A stretch of DNA of 64,000 nt from Hypomyces perniciosus (taxonomy: Eukaryota > Ascomycota > Sordariomycetes > Hypocreales > Hypocreaceae): assembly GCA_008477525.1 (NCBI GenBank), contig SPDT01000005.1, forward strand, positions 5,146,001 to 5,210,000. The letters run 5' to 3'. The notes under the pieces were generated by a model. That model did not search any database, had not been told where the DNA came from, and worked only from the letters and a program-made list of their open reading frames with translations. This document shows, one piece after another, positions 43,743 to 54,438 of this stretch; the first letter of the stretch is position 1; each line of letters begins with the position of its first letter. A program made the translations under genes and the position numbers.

Positions 43743-45428
43743 TTATCGCCCTCTATAACCACCACGGTCATAGCCACCTCTTCCGCGGCCTCTGAAACCA
43801 CCATTGCCACGGCCAAAGTGATTATTATGGGGCGGAGGTGGTGGTCCAGCCCATTGGCCCATCATCTGAGACATCATCATAGCGGGATTTGGCATCCAAC
43901 CCTGCATGGAAACACCAGCCATGGACGGGGGAATAGGAGGGGGTGGCGGGGGAGGCCAGTGGCCTTGATAGCCTGCTGGGGGTGGAGGAGGAGGGATAGG
44001 GAAATCGCCCATGTTTGGGGGTGGAACAGGGGGAAAGGAAGTAGTTGGCATACGTGGTTGCTGAGGCGGCGGGGGTCGGTTCGTATTGCTATAACGGCTA
44101 GGAGCCGGTGGTGAACGTGATCGAGAGTAGGAGCGGCGACGGTGTGACGTAGTGCTATTACCACCGCCATGTTTCCGATCAGAACTTTGGTTGCGGCTGC
44201 GGCTGCGACTATTGGAGTCATTTCCTCGTCGACCTCGGCTTCGTGATCGGCTACGGCTGCGGTGACGGCTTCTTGAACGTGAGGAGAGTCTTGGTCGTTT
44301 GAACGAGGGAGGAGAATAGCTCCGGGATTGTCCACGAGAGTAACTCCTCGATCGCGATCTTGACCTAGACAGTGAAGACCTTTCACTAGCAGGCTGCTTT
44401 GCCTTTTTCTTTCTCCCTTTCATCTGTTCGCAAAACTGGCGGGACCAGCCATAATAAGTTGTTCCGCCGACGATATCCCCTGTAATCTCATCTAGAATAA
44501 CTCTCTCCCCAAGGTCACTGATATCGACATAGGGGTCATTATCCCACTTCTTCTCCTTGGAGAATATGCGATCAACGTCTTGGATAAGAGACTTGACTGC
44601 GTCGGTGAGCCTCTTATCGGCCGGTCCTGGGGCTAGTTGGATAGGACGGATGCGGTCGGGAACCATAGCTTTAGTAGAGTTCGGGGTAAGGTGTGGCAGC
44701 CAAGTGGCGGCTGGGAGATCATACCAGGGACTCGAAGCATCTCCGTGGAATGATGGCAAGATGTATGGCGCATCCTTGGCAAGCTTGAGAGAAGTCTCTG
44801 ATGATTGAAGGTCGACTCTGGAATTGTCTGCAGCACCGTTGGCGAGGGCCTCTCGGAGTTGGGTAACTACTTCGGCGGAAAAGTATTTCTTTTCATGCCA
44901 CAAGGTAATCAGATCCTCCAGCTTCTTCATGTGCTTGGGACAGTTCTTGAAGTTCGCGGCACTTCCAACAAGCGCGGGCAGCACGCCATTCCATACTGCT
45001 GCAAACTTGCGATTGCCCCGCCTAACGATTGTGTCGAACAGAATATCATTGACGATATAGAGCAGGTGTAGCCTCCGCCTCTTGCTGCTTGGTCGCTTCT
45101 TCTTATCATCCTCTTCCGCTAAGCTCTTTGACAACGCGACTAGGAACTTGCCAAGGGCACCCGAACGCGTACTTGACGGAACAATGTTATCGACTATCCA
45201 GACCTTGCATTTCTGCCCACGGAGTTTAGTATTCCAAGCGCGTCGGCGGGGATATGCTTTCATAGCAATGGTTCAAACCTGGACATTGGGGCGGGAGCAC
45301 TGGGCGAGGGTGTTTGTGAGTAGTGGGAAGAAAGCTTCCACTGCAGGGCGAGACAGGGAGATGGGGTCAGCGCGGAATAGACTGGCTGATAATGTTGCCT
45401 TGGTGATTGCGAGCTCGGGAGACGCCAT
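43743..45428 (-). CDS. CID-domain RS-rich RNA-processing protein
   Basis: Protein of 539 residues in two exons (45428-45279 and 45212-43743); the 66-nt intron (GTTTGA...GGGCAG, branch TACTAAAC) joins NVQ to KCKVWIVDNIVP. Residues 1-140 form an eight-helix CID, the domain that binds the RNA polymerase II C-terminal repeat in Pcf11, Nrd1 and SCAF/CHERP proteins. The line KRRRLHLLYIVNDILFDTI is characteristic. A linker follows (including AAPGP-type turns and TTYYGWSRQFCEQM). An Arg/Ser repeat region (about 325-418) comes next, then a polyproline segment with PPPPP blocks (about 425-488), and a Gly/Arg-rich end with RGRGRGG-type motifs. The layout resembles CHERP/SCAF splicing-linked proteins. 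A role coupling transcription with pre-mRNA processing is an inference from the domains. Confidence 0.85.
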
Positions 45429-45926
45429 TGTAAGGAGATGCGACCCCTAGGGGCGCAAATGGAGTCCTAGCGATAGCTTTAAGAAGCTGTCGCAATGTTG
45501 ATGAAGTAAGGTTGGTATGGGGATGTGCGAGTAGGTGGCGGCTATCACCGCATTGCGGGTAAATGTCGGCTAATGGGTTGACACTGGCGTCCAGAGGCTG
45601 ACAGGTACGAAGTACTTTGGTAGTAGTAGTATGTATTGAATTAGTAGGTAAGATGTGCATCATCTATCCGCTAATAACCCCAACCCTTGCAATTATGGCA
45701 TCATATCGTACGATACTCGCATTCTATAAAATTCTCAATTTCGAATATGGTATATTCCTACACGCAATTCACTCAAGATAGACAATCTCTAAGCTCGTAA
45801 AAGCAAATGATAGAACACTGCCTGGAGATAAGAAAGGCGATTTATCATGAACATCAGATACTATACAGAGAAAATGAAACCACCGCCAAAAACTCCAATA
45901 GACCAACTTTTAGTTTTCCTTCTCGT
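45429..45926. other. Spacer upstream of the CID gene
   Basis: 500 bp between the CID gene start and the stop of the next minus-strand gene. It includes one exact GTACGAAGTAC at 45605-45615, followed by TAG/GTA triplets. No gene is seen. Confidence 0.5.
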
Positions 45927-46433
45927 TCAACTGAATCGGTCCCCTTTAGGACTTCGATACGGTACTCTGCTCTCATACTGGCTCTTCTCAGTTGCATGTT
46001 TCGTTGGCGCCGGGTCGCTGCCAGCTTCTTGACTCTCTGGGCCGCCGTTGCTAATTCCAGTTCTCACACTGGTAGATGTTGCTCCATACTCTAGCGATTG
46101 GTTTTCTTCTCTCCGTTGGCGTTGGGCCTCGAGCTTAGCATGACGATCGGCTTTGATCTGTTTCTTGGCGAAGAAGTAGGCACCGGCACCGGCTGCGATG
46201 GTGTTTCAGTAACGGAAAGGTTCAATTCAGAGGGCAATCAAGTCTCTCATACCAACGCAAAGGGAGCCCCAGCCAAGCCTGCAGAACCATGTATCAGTGC
46301 GACGTTCGGGCGAATCATGGAAGGGACGGGACGCATGGGGAGTACCAGAAAGATCGGGCCTATTCGACAGAGTGAGTATACAGAGATAAGGTAGAGAGGC
46401 AATGCTGTTATCAGAGGTTCCTACCGTGTTCAT
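45927..46433 (-). CDS. Small conserved ascomycete protein, possibly DUF4748-like; 5' end uncertain
   Basis: The last exon (46192-45927) and its intron (46252-46193, GTATGA...CGCAG) are clear. They join LGWGSLCV to AGAGAYFFAKKQIKADRH. The product then has a short hydrophobic stretch followed by a basic, helical segment (KLEAQRQRREENQ) and a polar Ser/Pro-rich tail ending GDRFS. This layout, with GWGS near the N terminus, a small membrane-like stretch and AKK.I.ADR, fits small mitochondrial or membrane proteins of fungi. I recall the DUF4748 group only loosely. The first exon is not settled. The frame is open without splicing back to ATG at 46433 (MNTVGTSDN), but a strong-looking donor (GTAGGA) directly follows MNT and does not splice in frame to an obvious acceptor. 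Stop at 45929-45927. Confidence 0.55.
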
Positions 46434-47226
46434 CTTGCTGAATAGTGCGCAGGATAGGAATTGCAAATGTGAGGGACGAGAGAGGCGACGAGGTTCGTGG
46501 ACAAAGTCGGGAGTTGCTGCAAGCGAAGTGGAAGATGCGATAGGTAAATGCTCGGCAAGCTTGCGATGAGCCGGCCGAGCCTCAGATGCTGTCAGCCAAG
46601 AACAGGCACGCCGGTATTAATTGCTGGCGCTGTTACAGCCTCCATCTTGCAAGTTACAGGGCCCTCGGGCGGCCAATTTTAGTGCTTCAACGCCACAGTG
46701 GACCCGCTTCAGTCATGTTTCAGACCTTTCACACTGTGTGTAAACGCCCTAGCAAGGCCAGCCCTACAGTGCTAATGTTTCGGCATTGTCCTTAAATGAC
46801 ATCGATCATCCGCACCGCCGTTGGGGTCATCCTGAAAGACACGCAAGCACCGTCAGACTAGACAAGCTCTGTTGCAATACGATACAAAAGGAGGACGATG
46901 GAAACGTCGTTTTTGCTGTGATCGTCGAGTGCCGGTGCTTCTCCAGCTAATCCACCGCTCTTCTGGCGCATCAGAATGCTTCTCTATCCTCAGCACGACC
47001 ATCTCCTAAAGCTACCAGCATCCAGCCGCGCGCCATCCCGTCACCGCGATCCCCTCCTGACCGCATCCGATTCTCACAGAGCTTTGTGCGGGATAGGCCT
47101 CTGCTAAAGGCACCAGCTGCAGGCCTTGACAGAGAGCTTCTGGGCCCTCTTAATGCCCGTATGATCTAAGCCAGCCAGGCGTGGGAGGAATGGGTAGTCT
47201 TGCCCAGAACCCCACCGTTGAGAATC
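46434..47226. other. Divergent promoter region, small protein / 5-phosphatase
   Basis: A 0.8-kb head-to-head gap, moderately GC-rich with CT-rich stretches just upstream of the 5-phosphatase start. No further gene is visible. Confidence 0.5.
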
Positions 47227-50200
47227 ATGCCGCCCCCCAACATGGACTCCGTGGAAGGCGACGGGCCTGATGCGTCTTCCATTGTGCGTTGCCTCATATC
47301 CTTGTGTGTGCAGAAGACAGTGGTGCTAATTCTCTGACGCTCTCACAGAAACCGGTCTCGTCCCTTCTTGCTCGCTTTGAGAACATGAACAAGGTCCAAC
47401 CCGCTCCTCCACAGGCTCCTCCTTCGCGATCAATCTCGCCGGGCCCAAAGCCAGACAGGCTACGAAACTTCAAGTCATCACAAGAATCCGTGCCTCCCTC
47501 TCCGATAACTCCAGCAAAACCTCAAATATTCAAGGAGCGTGCTATAACAGCGACACCTCCAGCGAACCAAGATCGAGGACGACCTCCTCCTGTCTCTACA
47601 CGCCCGCCACCAGTCGTGGCAAAACCACAGGGTCCAGCTGTGCCGCCTCCTGCCGTCACGGTTGAACCACCGCAATCACCACCCAAGGCAGGATCCTTAA
47701 ACTTACCTCTCGGCGATCTGTCTCCCTTCCTAGACCCAGTTCTTGTCGGTGCATCTTCAACCACTTCGAGCGGGTCTCCCACGCCGCTCAGAATACCTAG
47801 TCGACCCCTTACCCCCACCGGTAGTACAACTCCGCGGTCACCACGCCTGGGGGCATCGGCACCTCCGTCGCCGCCGCCTCCTAGACGATTTGCAGACCGA
47901 TCTACAGAGGTGAAGCGGGAGAGAGAAACAAAGGTTGCACCTCGGCCGCCTGCGCCGCGCTCAGAGAAACCGCTTGCTCGTGCAAAGACCTTTAGTGTAC
48001 CAGAATCACGAAGCCGTACATTTATTAGGAAAGGGGACCTATCCCAGGAAACCTCTCCCTTTAGCAGTCCTCCCAGCAGCCCTGAGGTCGTTGCCGACAA
48101 TCACACTCCCCCAGAGCTGCCTACACGGCCAAGGCCGCCTCCTCAAAATGATGTATCAAGAACCGCAAAACAAATCGCAGAGAGCTTTGAGTCTCATCCA
48201 ATTCAGCGCTCGGTTTCGGTGAGAGGGAGGGGACGAGAAGCTGAACGCAATGGTCCGCCAAGGGGCCAAATTACTCCTCAAATGACTGGTCCAGCTTTGC
48301 CCGCCAGACCACAAAACCATGATACTTCTTTGCAACAACCAACAACCAACACAATGAAGCCTCCGCCCAAACCTCCACGACCGTCCCCCAGCAACGTACA
48401 GAAAGCGGCACCCAATCCACCGCCACCACCTCCTACCAGTGCGAACAGAGCCGTCTCTAACCCCTTAACCCAGCAATTACCTCCAGCGCCGAGCAAGTCG
48501 CATGAACACTCCAAGACAGTGGATCAAATGGCAGGTCATCCCTCTCCAGACATGCGCCCTACTCCGGCACCAATTACCACAGTTGTAAAACCTGTGCAGG
48601 TTTCTGCGGGATCCGAAGAACCGCCAAGCCAAATGACTACATACCCTGACAGTTCGAGCACGAATAGACGACCGCCTTATGTCAAGAAGGGGTGTTATGA
48701 AATTCAGCCCAAGTACGACCCACGCATTTTTGACATCTGTGGACAGTATGTCTGTACTAGCGGACAGTTGACACGGGTATGGAGTCTTCTGGATGGTGAG
48801 CAGATTGTCAGCTTGTCACATACAGAAGGGGTCAAGGCAACTGCCGTATCGTTCAAACCTTCTGCGGACCCTAATCAGGAGGGCTCCAAGCTTTGGATCG
48901 GGACCAATGTTGGGGATATCATGGAGGTGGAGGTTGCAACGCACCGCATCTTGACTAGCAGAGCAGGAGTACATGGAAAATCGGAAATCACCAAGATATA
49001 CCGGCATCTGAACGAAATGTGGACTGTGGATGAAGGAGGAAATCTCCACGTGTGGGGTCCTGATAGTGACGGAGAGCCAAACCTAAACAACAATCCAAAT
49101 CAGACTTACAAGCTACCCAAGAGCGAAAGTTTCTCAATGGTAGTTGGTGACGAGCTGTGGCAAGCAACAGGGAAGACGATACGGGTATTTGCGCCCACGC
49201 TTGACGGCCGTGGTTCGTTCCAGGTTCTGGTAAAGCCCATCACAGCTGAAGGGGCTGGTGACATTACATCTGGTACACTGATGAAAAGCTACCCCGGAAA
49301 AATCTTTTTCGGTCATGTCGATGGGAAGATTAGCATTTTCTCAACGAAGGATTACTCCTGCAAAATGATTGTTAACGTTACCACGTGGAAAATCAACACT
49401 TTGGCGGGCGTTGGTCAATACATTTGGGCAGGATATAACACTGGAAAAGTTTGTGTTTACGACATCGGCCAAACACCATGGGTTGTGTTGAAGGAATGGC
49501 AAGCACATGACAATACTGTGATGAAAATGAAAGTCGATCACGCCAGCTCGTACCAACTAGATCATCTCCAAGTTGCTACTTTGGGTGCGGATAGCAGGGT
49601 CAAAGTATGGGATGGACTGTTGCAAGATGACTGGCTCGAAGATGAGATGAAGTCTAAAGATACGACATACTGCGACTTTGACGAAATCAATGCGACGATT
49701 TTCACATGGAATGCAGGTGCTTCCACTCCGCATAGCCTGCGATATTCAGATCGCGATGCCGCATTCTTTCAGGACTTCGTACAGTCTACTGGATCACCGG
49801 ATATCTTGGTCTTCGGGTTCCAAGAGCTTGTAAACCTAGAGGACAAGACGGCTACCGCCAAGAGGCTTCTTAAATCTAAGAAAAAGGAGGGAACCGACCA
49901 AGAACGAATGAGCCATCAATATCGAGACTGGAGAGACTTTTTACTTAAGACCCTGGATGACTATATGCCAGGAGAGGATTTATATCATCTTCTACACACA
50001 GCCCCGATGGTGGGACTTTTCACGTGCATCTTCGTCAAGTCTTCATTGAGAGAGAGGATAACGCATCTGAGTGGTGCGGAGGTGAAGCGAGGCATGGGAG
50101 GTCTACATGGAAACAAAGGCGCCGTTACTGTCCGATTCCAGGTGGACGATACGTCGATTTGCTTCGTCAATTGCCACCTGGCGGCTGGACAGACACAAGC

Positions 50201-50962
50201 TAGTTCGCGTCACAATGATGCAGCCGCGATTCTTGAAGCCTCTTTGTTCCCTGTCGAGCGAGATTCTGAGCTACGGATAGACAGCTTTTGTGGCGGTGGC
50301 GACGGTAGCTTGATCCTTGACCATGAACTCTGCATCCTCAACGGTGACCTCAACTATCGCATCGACACAATGTCACGAGATACGGTTGTGAAAGCTGTCC
50401 AGCAAAACAACTTGGCCAAGCTTCTTGAGCGTGACCAGCTGCTTGTCGCCCGCCGCCGAAATCCAGCACTCCGACTGCGTGCATTTGAGGAGTTCCCGAT
50501 TGCGTTTGCTCCAACCTACAAATACGACGTGGGGACGGATACCTACGATACGAGCGAAAAGCGACGAAGCCCCGCGTGGTGTGATCGTGTCTTGTTCAGG
50601 GGCCGTGGAAGAATCCAGCAGCTAGATTACAAGAGACACGAGGTCAGAGTTAGTGACCACAGACCAGTCACGGGAAACTTTCGCCTTTGGGTAAAGAAGA
50701 TTAGACCAAAGGAGAGGGCAGTTGCTTGGATGGAATGCCAGCAGGGATTTGAGGACGTGCGACAGAAAGAACTCGCAGAAGAGAAGTGAGTTGACATGGC
50801 AAATTCCAGGGACTAAATGCAAGATGCTGACAATACTACTCTAGGCTTTTCTATCTAACACAAGTTTGCGGGTTTGATCAAGCAACAAGTGAACGGTTAA
50901 TGCGGGAAAGGTCATCAAGAAAGTTGCACAGAAGTCCTAGTAGGACCAGGAGCGGCTACTGA
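47227..50962 (+). CDS. Beta-propeller / inositol polyphosphate 5-phosphatase
   Basis: Phosphoinositide 5-phosphatase of 1203 residues. Exons are 47227-47283, 47349-50785 and 50845-50962. The first exon is MPPPNMDSVEGDGPDASSI; the intron GTGCGT...TCACAG follows. The last intron (GTGAGT...CTCTAG) changes an apparent early stop into KLFYLTQVCGFDQ and a basic, Ser/Arg-rich end. Domains: a long Pro/Ser-rich, probably disordered N terminus with many PPP blocks (20-470), a WD-like propeller (about 475-790, motifs such as KLWIGTNVGDIMEVE and RVKVWDGLL), then the catalytic IPPc domain (about 800-1130). Active-site motifs are complete: FGFQELVNL, GLHGNKGAV, FVNCHLAAG, GDLNYRID (near 1018), RRSPAWCDRVLF (near 1094) and SDHRPV (near 1122). 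The propeller plus IPPc layout also occurs in plant WD-type 5-phosphatases. No SAC1 domain is present, so it is not a synaptojanin. Confidence 0.93.
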
Positions 50963-51866
50963 TTTTCCAATCCATTTTTTAATCTGCAAATGAAATGCAT
51001 ATTACCCCGTGTCCAAAGGGTCGATACATTCCACGGCGCTGGGGAGGTCATAGAAGGGAGAGACAGGAGTGAATAAAACATGGTGAAATAAGAATTGGTT
51101 CCTGTCTTGGTTTCAGAAAATTAGGGGAACAGGCAGATGGGATGAAACGCATAGAGGGAACGGCATGGGTTTCTAGCGATAGAAGCATCGGGAAGGTAAT
51201 CTAGTGAGCATGGGAGGCTATTGGATCTTCCGAGTAATAAAGCGGCGAGATAGATATATATTTCGGACCTTGAATCTTGCTTGTCATTGTATGTCCTGCC
51301 CGGTTTTTGGATAGAGTCAGCGGAGTTCCCTTCCAGAGATGCTGATACAGTTGGTGAACATTCGAATCCTTACTCGCTTCTGATGCTAAGCAATTGTTTA
51401 TAAAGACGGGGCACCCTGATGATCCTGTCTGTTATCTAGTTGGTGGTTGGCGATTGATGATTGATGGCCCGAATACGAGATAAGGAAATAGGTATCAATA
51501 GTGGCGCTTCGCTGGCGGAAATTAGGGGTAATAGTACTCCGTACAGGGTTCACTGTACCTGTACGGAGTACTCATGTAATACTACTCCGTACTCATCCCC
51601 TGACCGTACTTGTACTCATCTTCTCATCGATCCGCCAATTTCACTTCCTTCACAATCACAATCACAATCACAATCTTGTATTCGACAGTAATGACACGCT
51701 TCATTCGTTAGTTTTGTACAACAGAAGGGCCCAATTCACGAAAAGAAGGAGGCTGGGGTACCATATCCGATCATCATCACATGGACTGTCGTGCTCTGTA
51801 GGAGCCATACACCCTGGACGGCAAATTCTCCCAATCCCACACATATCCTCTATAAAGTCACACAAG
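50963..51866. other. Promoter region of the Sec14-like gene
   Basis: A 0.9-kb spacer between co-oriented genes. It holds the 3' UTR of the 5-phosphatase, a perfect 15-bp inverted repeat (51533-51572) built from the dispersed 11-mer, a third related copy (51583-51592) and a short (ACAATC)n run (51652-51675). Confidence 0.6.
51533..51572. repeat. Perfect 15-bp inverted repeat with 10-nt loop
   Basis: AGTACTCCGTACAGG (51533-51547) and CCTGTACGGAGTACT (51558-51572) are exact reverse complements around the loop GTTCACTGTA. Each arm contains one exact copy of the dispersed 11-mer GTACTCCGTAC. The repeat sits about 295 bp upstream of the Sec14-like start codon. It could form a hairpin or a two-sided binding site. 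Confidence 0.9.
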
Positions 51867-53019
51867 ATGGCGACCACCGCAGCAGACAGCCCCAGGAAGA
51901 CGCCTTTGCTGGCCCCAACGCCAGATAGCACGCCCGTGCCCCAGCCGGAGCTCACACCAGAGCAGCAGACCAAGTACGACACACTCCTGGAACAGGCCAA
52001 GGGCCTCACCGAAGTGCAATGCGACAAGGAGAAGGAAAAGTCTGGGCCTCTGACAGACCGCGAGCGAGCGTGGCTCACGCGTGAGTGCCTACTGCGCTAC
52101 CTCCGCGCCACGAAGTGGTCCGTTGACGATGCTGCCAAGCGGCTGCGGTCGACGCTGTCGTGGAGGCGTGAATACGGTCTGGAAGGGTTCACGCCCGAGT
52201 ACATCTCGCCCGAGCAGGAGACGGGCAAGCAGATCATTTTTGGGTTTGATCGCCAGGGCAGACCGTGCCAGTATTTGAACCCGGGAAGGCAGAATACAGA
52301 TGCGAGCCCGAAACAGATTCACCACTTATTTTACATGGTGGAGAGGGTGGTGGACATGATGCCCGCTGGGGTAGAGACGTTGAGTTTGATGATTAATTTT
52401 AAGCCGAGCAAGCAGAGGCAGAATACTAGTGTTGCGATCGGGACAGCGAGGGAGGTGTTGCATATTCTGCAGAATCACTATCCAGAGAGGTTGGGCAAGG
52501 CGTTGATCATTAACGGTAAGTCGAGTGCATACATGGCTTCAAGGAGGCATGGATATGGCGACGCTGAAACTAACGGGGGTGTCAACAGTTCCATGGATCG
52601 TCCAAGGGTTTTTCAAAATCATCACACCCTTCATTGACCCTGTCACGCGGGAGAAGCTCAAGTTCAACGAGGACATGAAGAAGTACGTCCCTGCTGAGCA
52701 CCTGTGGAGCTCGGATTGGAATGGCGACCTGGACTTTGAGTACGACCACGAGACGTATTGGCCGGCTCTCAACGACTTGTGCAGGCAGAAGCGGGAGCAG
52801 AAGATGGCACGATGGGAGGCTGCTGGTAAAGTGGTCGGCGAGTCAGAGGAGTATCTGGTTGGTGGTACAGACGCGAGTGTCACGGGCTTCAGGTATGGGG
52901 CTGAGACTCCAGCTGCAGTGGTAAAGACGGCCGAGGATGCTGGTGGTCTGAGTATCATTGAGGAGAAGTTGGCCGAGGCCAGTTTGGAGGAGAATGGGGA
53001 GGTCAAGACTGCGGTCTAG
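51867..53019 (+). CDS. Sec14-like (CRAL-TRIO) lipid-transfer protein
   Basis: Protein of 359 residues in two exons, 51867-52515 and 52589-53019; the 73-nt intron is GTAAGT...CAACAG, in phase 1, joining IIN to VPWIVQ. The start ATGGCGACC has a purine at -3. The longer upstream frame from 51501 has no ATG-supported start. The N-terminal CRAL-TRIO helix region contains ECLLRYLRATKWSVDDAAKRL. The lipid-binding fold includes GKQIIFGFDRQGRPCQYLNP, METLSLMINF-like and LGKALIINVPW, and ends in the usual FFKIITPFIDPVTREKLKF. Yeast relatives Pdr16/Sfh3 and Pdr17/Sfh4 transfer phosphatidylinositol and affect sterol and phospholipid metabolism. That assignment to the Pdr16-like subgroup is a best guess. 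The C-terminal about 70 residues are Glu/Ala-rich and polar. Confidence 0.9.
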
Positions 53020-54438
53020 ACAGCTGGGCGTTGCTCGGCGAATATGGGGTGTTGGCACATTGCAATAGACACGTGCATACGAAGTATATCTACGAAGTAC
53101 GTACTATTTAATAGAGAAAGCTTGAAAGATGGTGGGATAAGGTGGCCATCAAGCAGCATGAGCAAAGACATGCAGTTCTTATTCGTTCGCCAAACCAACG
53201 GGACCTAGTCTGATCTGCAGTTGGGTGCCTTGCATCACCACGAATCAGCCTCACTGAAGTTAGCCACATGCACGTAATTACTCATGTAACACTCCATAAC
53301 TTATAGGTTGCATTTGCCTTGTGGTGGCAATTATCAATCAGGCTTATAAACAACGGCATGTCCGCGACTCTTTGAGCTGAGCCACTTAATACTTGACTAT
53401 TACTCCGGTACTGGGTAGTATGACTCGCTGTGACAAATAGATTTTAGCACAAGGATAAGCTTATATATACGAGAGTCTACGAAGTACGTCATATCACATA
53501 TCACATGTAATACTCGGAGTCTTCAACTCGTGGACTGCTATAATAGTGGGAATAGTGCGCAGAGGCAACCAGCCGGGTCAGCCTTATCGGCTGGTCTGTA
53601 TGTACGAAATACGAAGTACGTGTATTTGATCTTCCTTCACACGGCTATCCCTCAAGAAATAGCTGCATTTCTGTCTGTACTGCGCCATGATAGAGAGAGT
53701 CATAGGGAAAGATGGTTCGTGCTCCATACTTGATGCCTGTTTGCCGAGTCGAACAATATGCCCAAATTCCGTTACTATTCAAATCTGGAGGCCCGTTACC
53801 ACCCGGACTCCACCCTGTCGCTTCGGTATGACTCCCACACTTATACGTTTTTGATCTCTGATTTCGTATTTTGATCCATTTGCCCCTAAGTACTAGCATT
53901 GCTAACTGATCCTTTGCCTGCGCCTCTCCCTCTTACCCCATAGTCATGTCCATATCCATATATAATCCATGCCCTGTCAGCACTCTAAGTCGGCATACAT
54001 CGTGTACGGAGTACGTCCGGCATCCATCATGTCTCCGAGCGCGGTATGCGATAACTCCATAATTATCAATCAGAACCATGTATTCGCTGCCTGCTATTAT
54101 TATTACTATTCATGGGGCCATGGCTCCCAACTTCCGGCTGCTGCGCCCTGCGTGTCACGGACTGATCTTGAAGGTGGGTGGAGTAAGTGTCACTCGCAGA
54201 GCAGCGTCTGCTAGGATTCATGCAGACTTATGATATACATCTAGTATGTCGCAGTGTGAATGCAGCCTGGAATTAGTGTATACAGCTGAAGTAGATGCGC
54301 TGATGCAGAGCCTCCATCAATATAAAAGGGAGCAAGTCTCCTGTCTTCTCCCATCTCCTTTCTCATCACCCTCCTCATAACTCTCCTTTCAAGTGGCCAG
54401 GGAAGCAGCCTCCCACGATTGTTCTGATAAGAACAAGC
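53020..54438. other. 1.4-kb spacer upstream of the Bcs1-like gene
   Basis: Contains the 3' flank of the Sec14-like gene, several GTACG(A)AGTAC-type motif variants (about 53080-53110, 53470 and 53600-53620), one exact GTACGGAGTAC at 54004-54014, and the Bcs1-like promoter with a TATA box. No gene is seen. Confidence 0.55.
54321..54328 (+). promoter_or_regulatory. TATA box of the Bcs1-like gene
   Basis: TATAAAAG about 118 bp upstream of the ATG, followed by a CT-rich stretch (CTCCTGTCTTCTCCCATCTCC) typical of fungal transcription start regions. Confidence 0.6.

Noticed and set aside
47522..48100. 192-codon minus-strand frame within the 5-phosphatase gene
   Set aside because: Gly/Arg-rich antisense reading of the proline-rich coding region (CCN/GGN codons); no independent signal.
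26469..53019. PLC, 5-phosphatase and Sec14-like genes as a phosphoinositide gene cluster
   Set aside because: They are separated by many unrelated genes, with independent promoters. Co-location within 27 kb is suggestive but not evidence of clustering.
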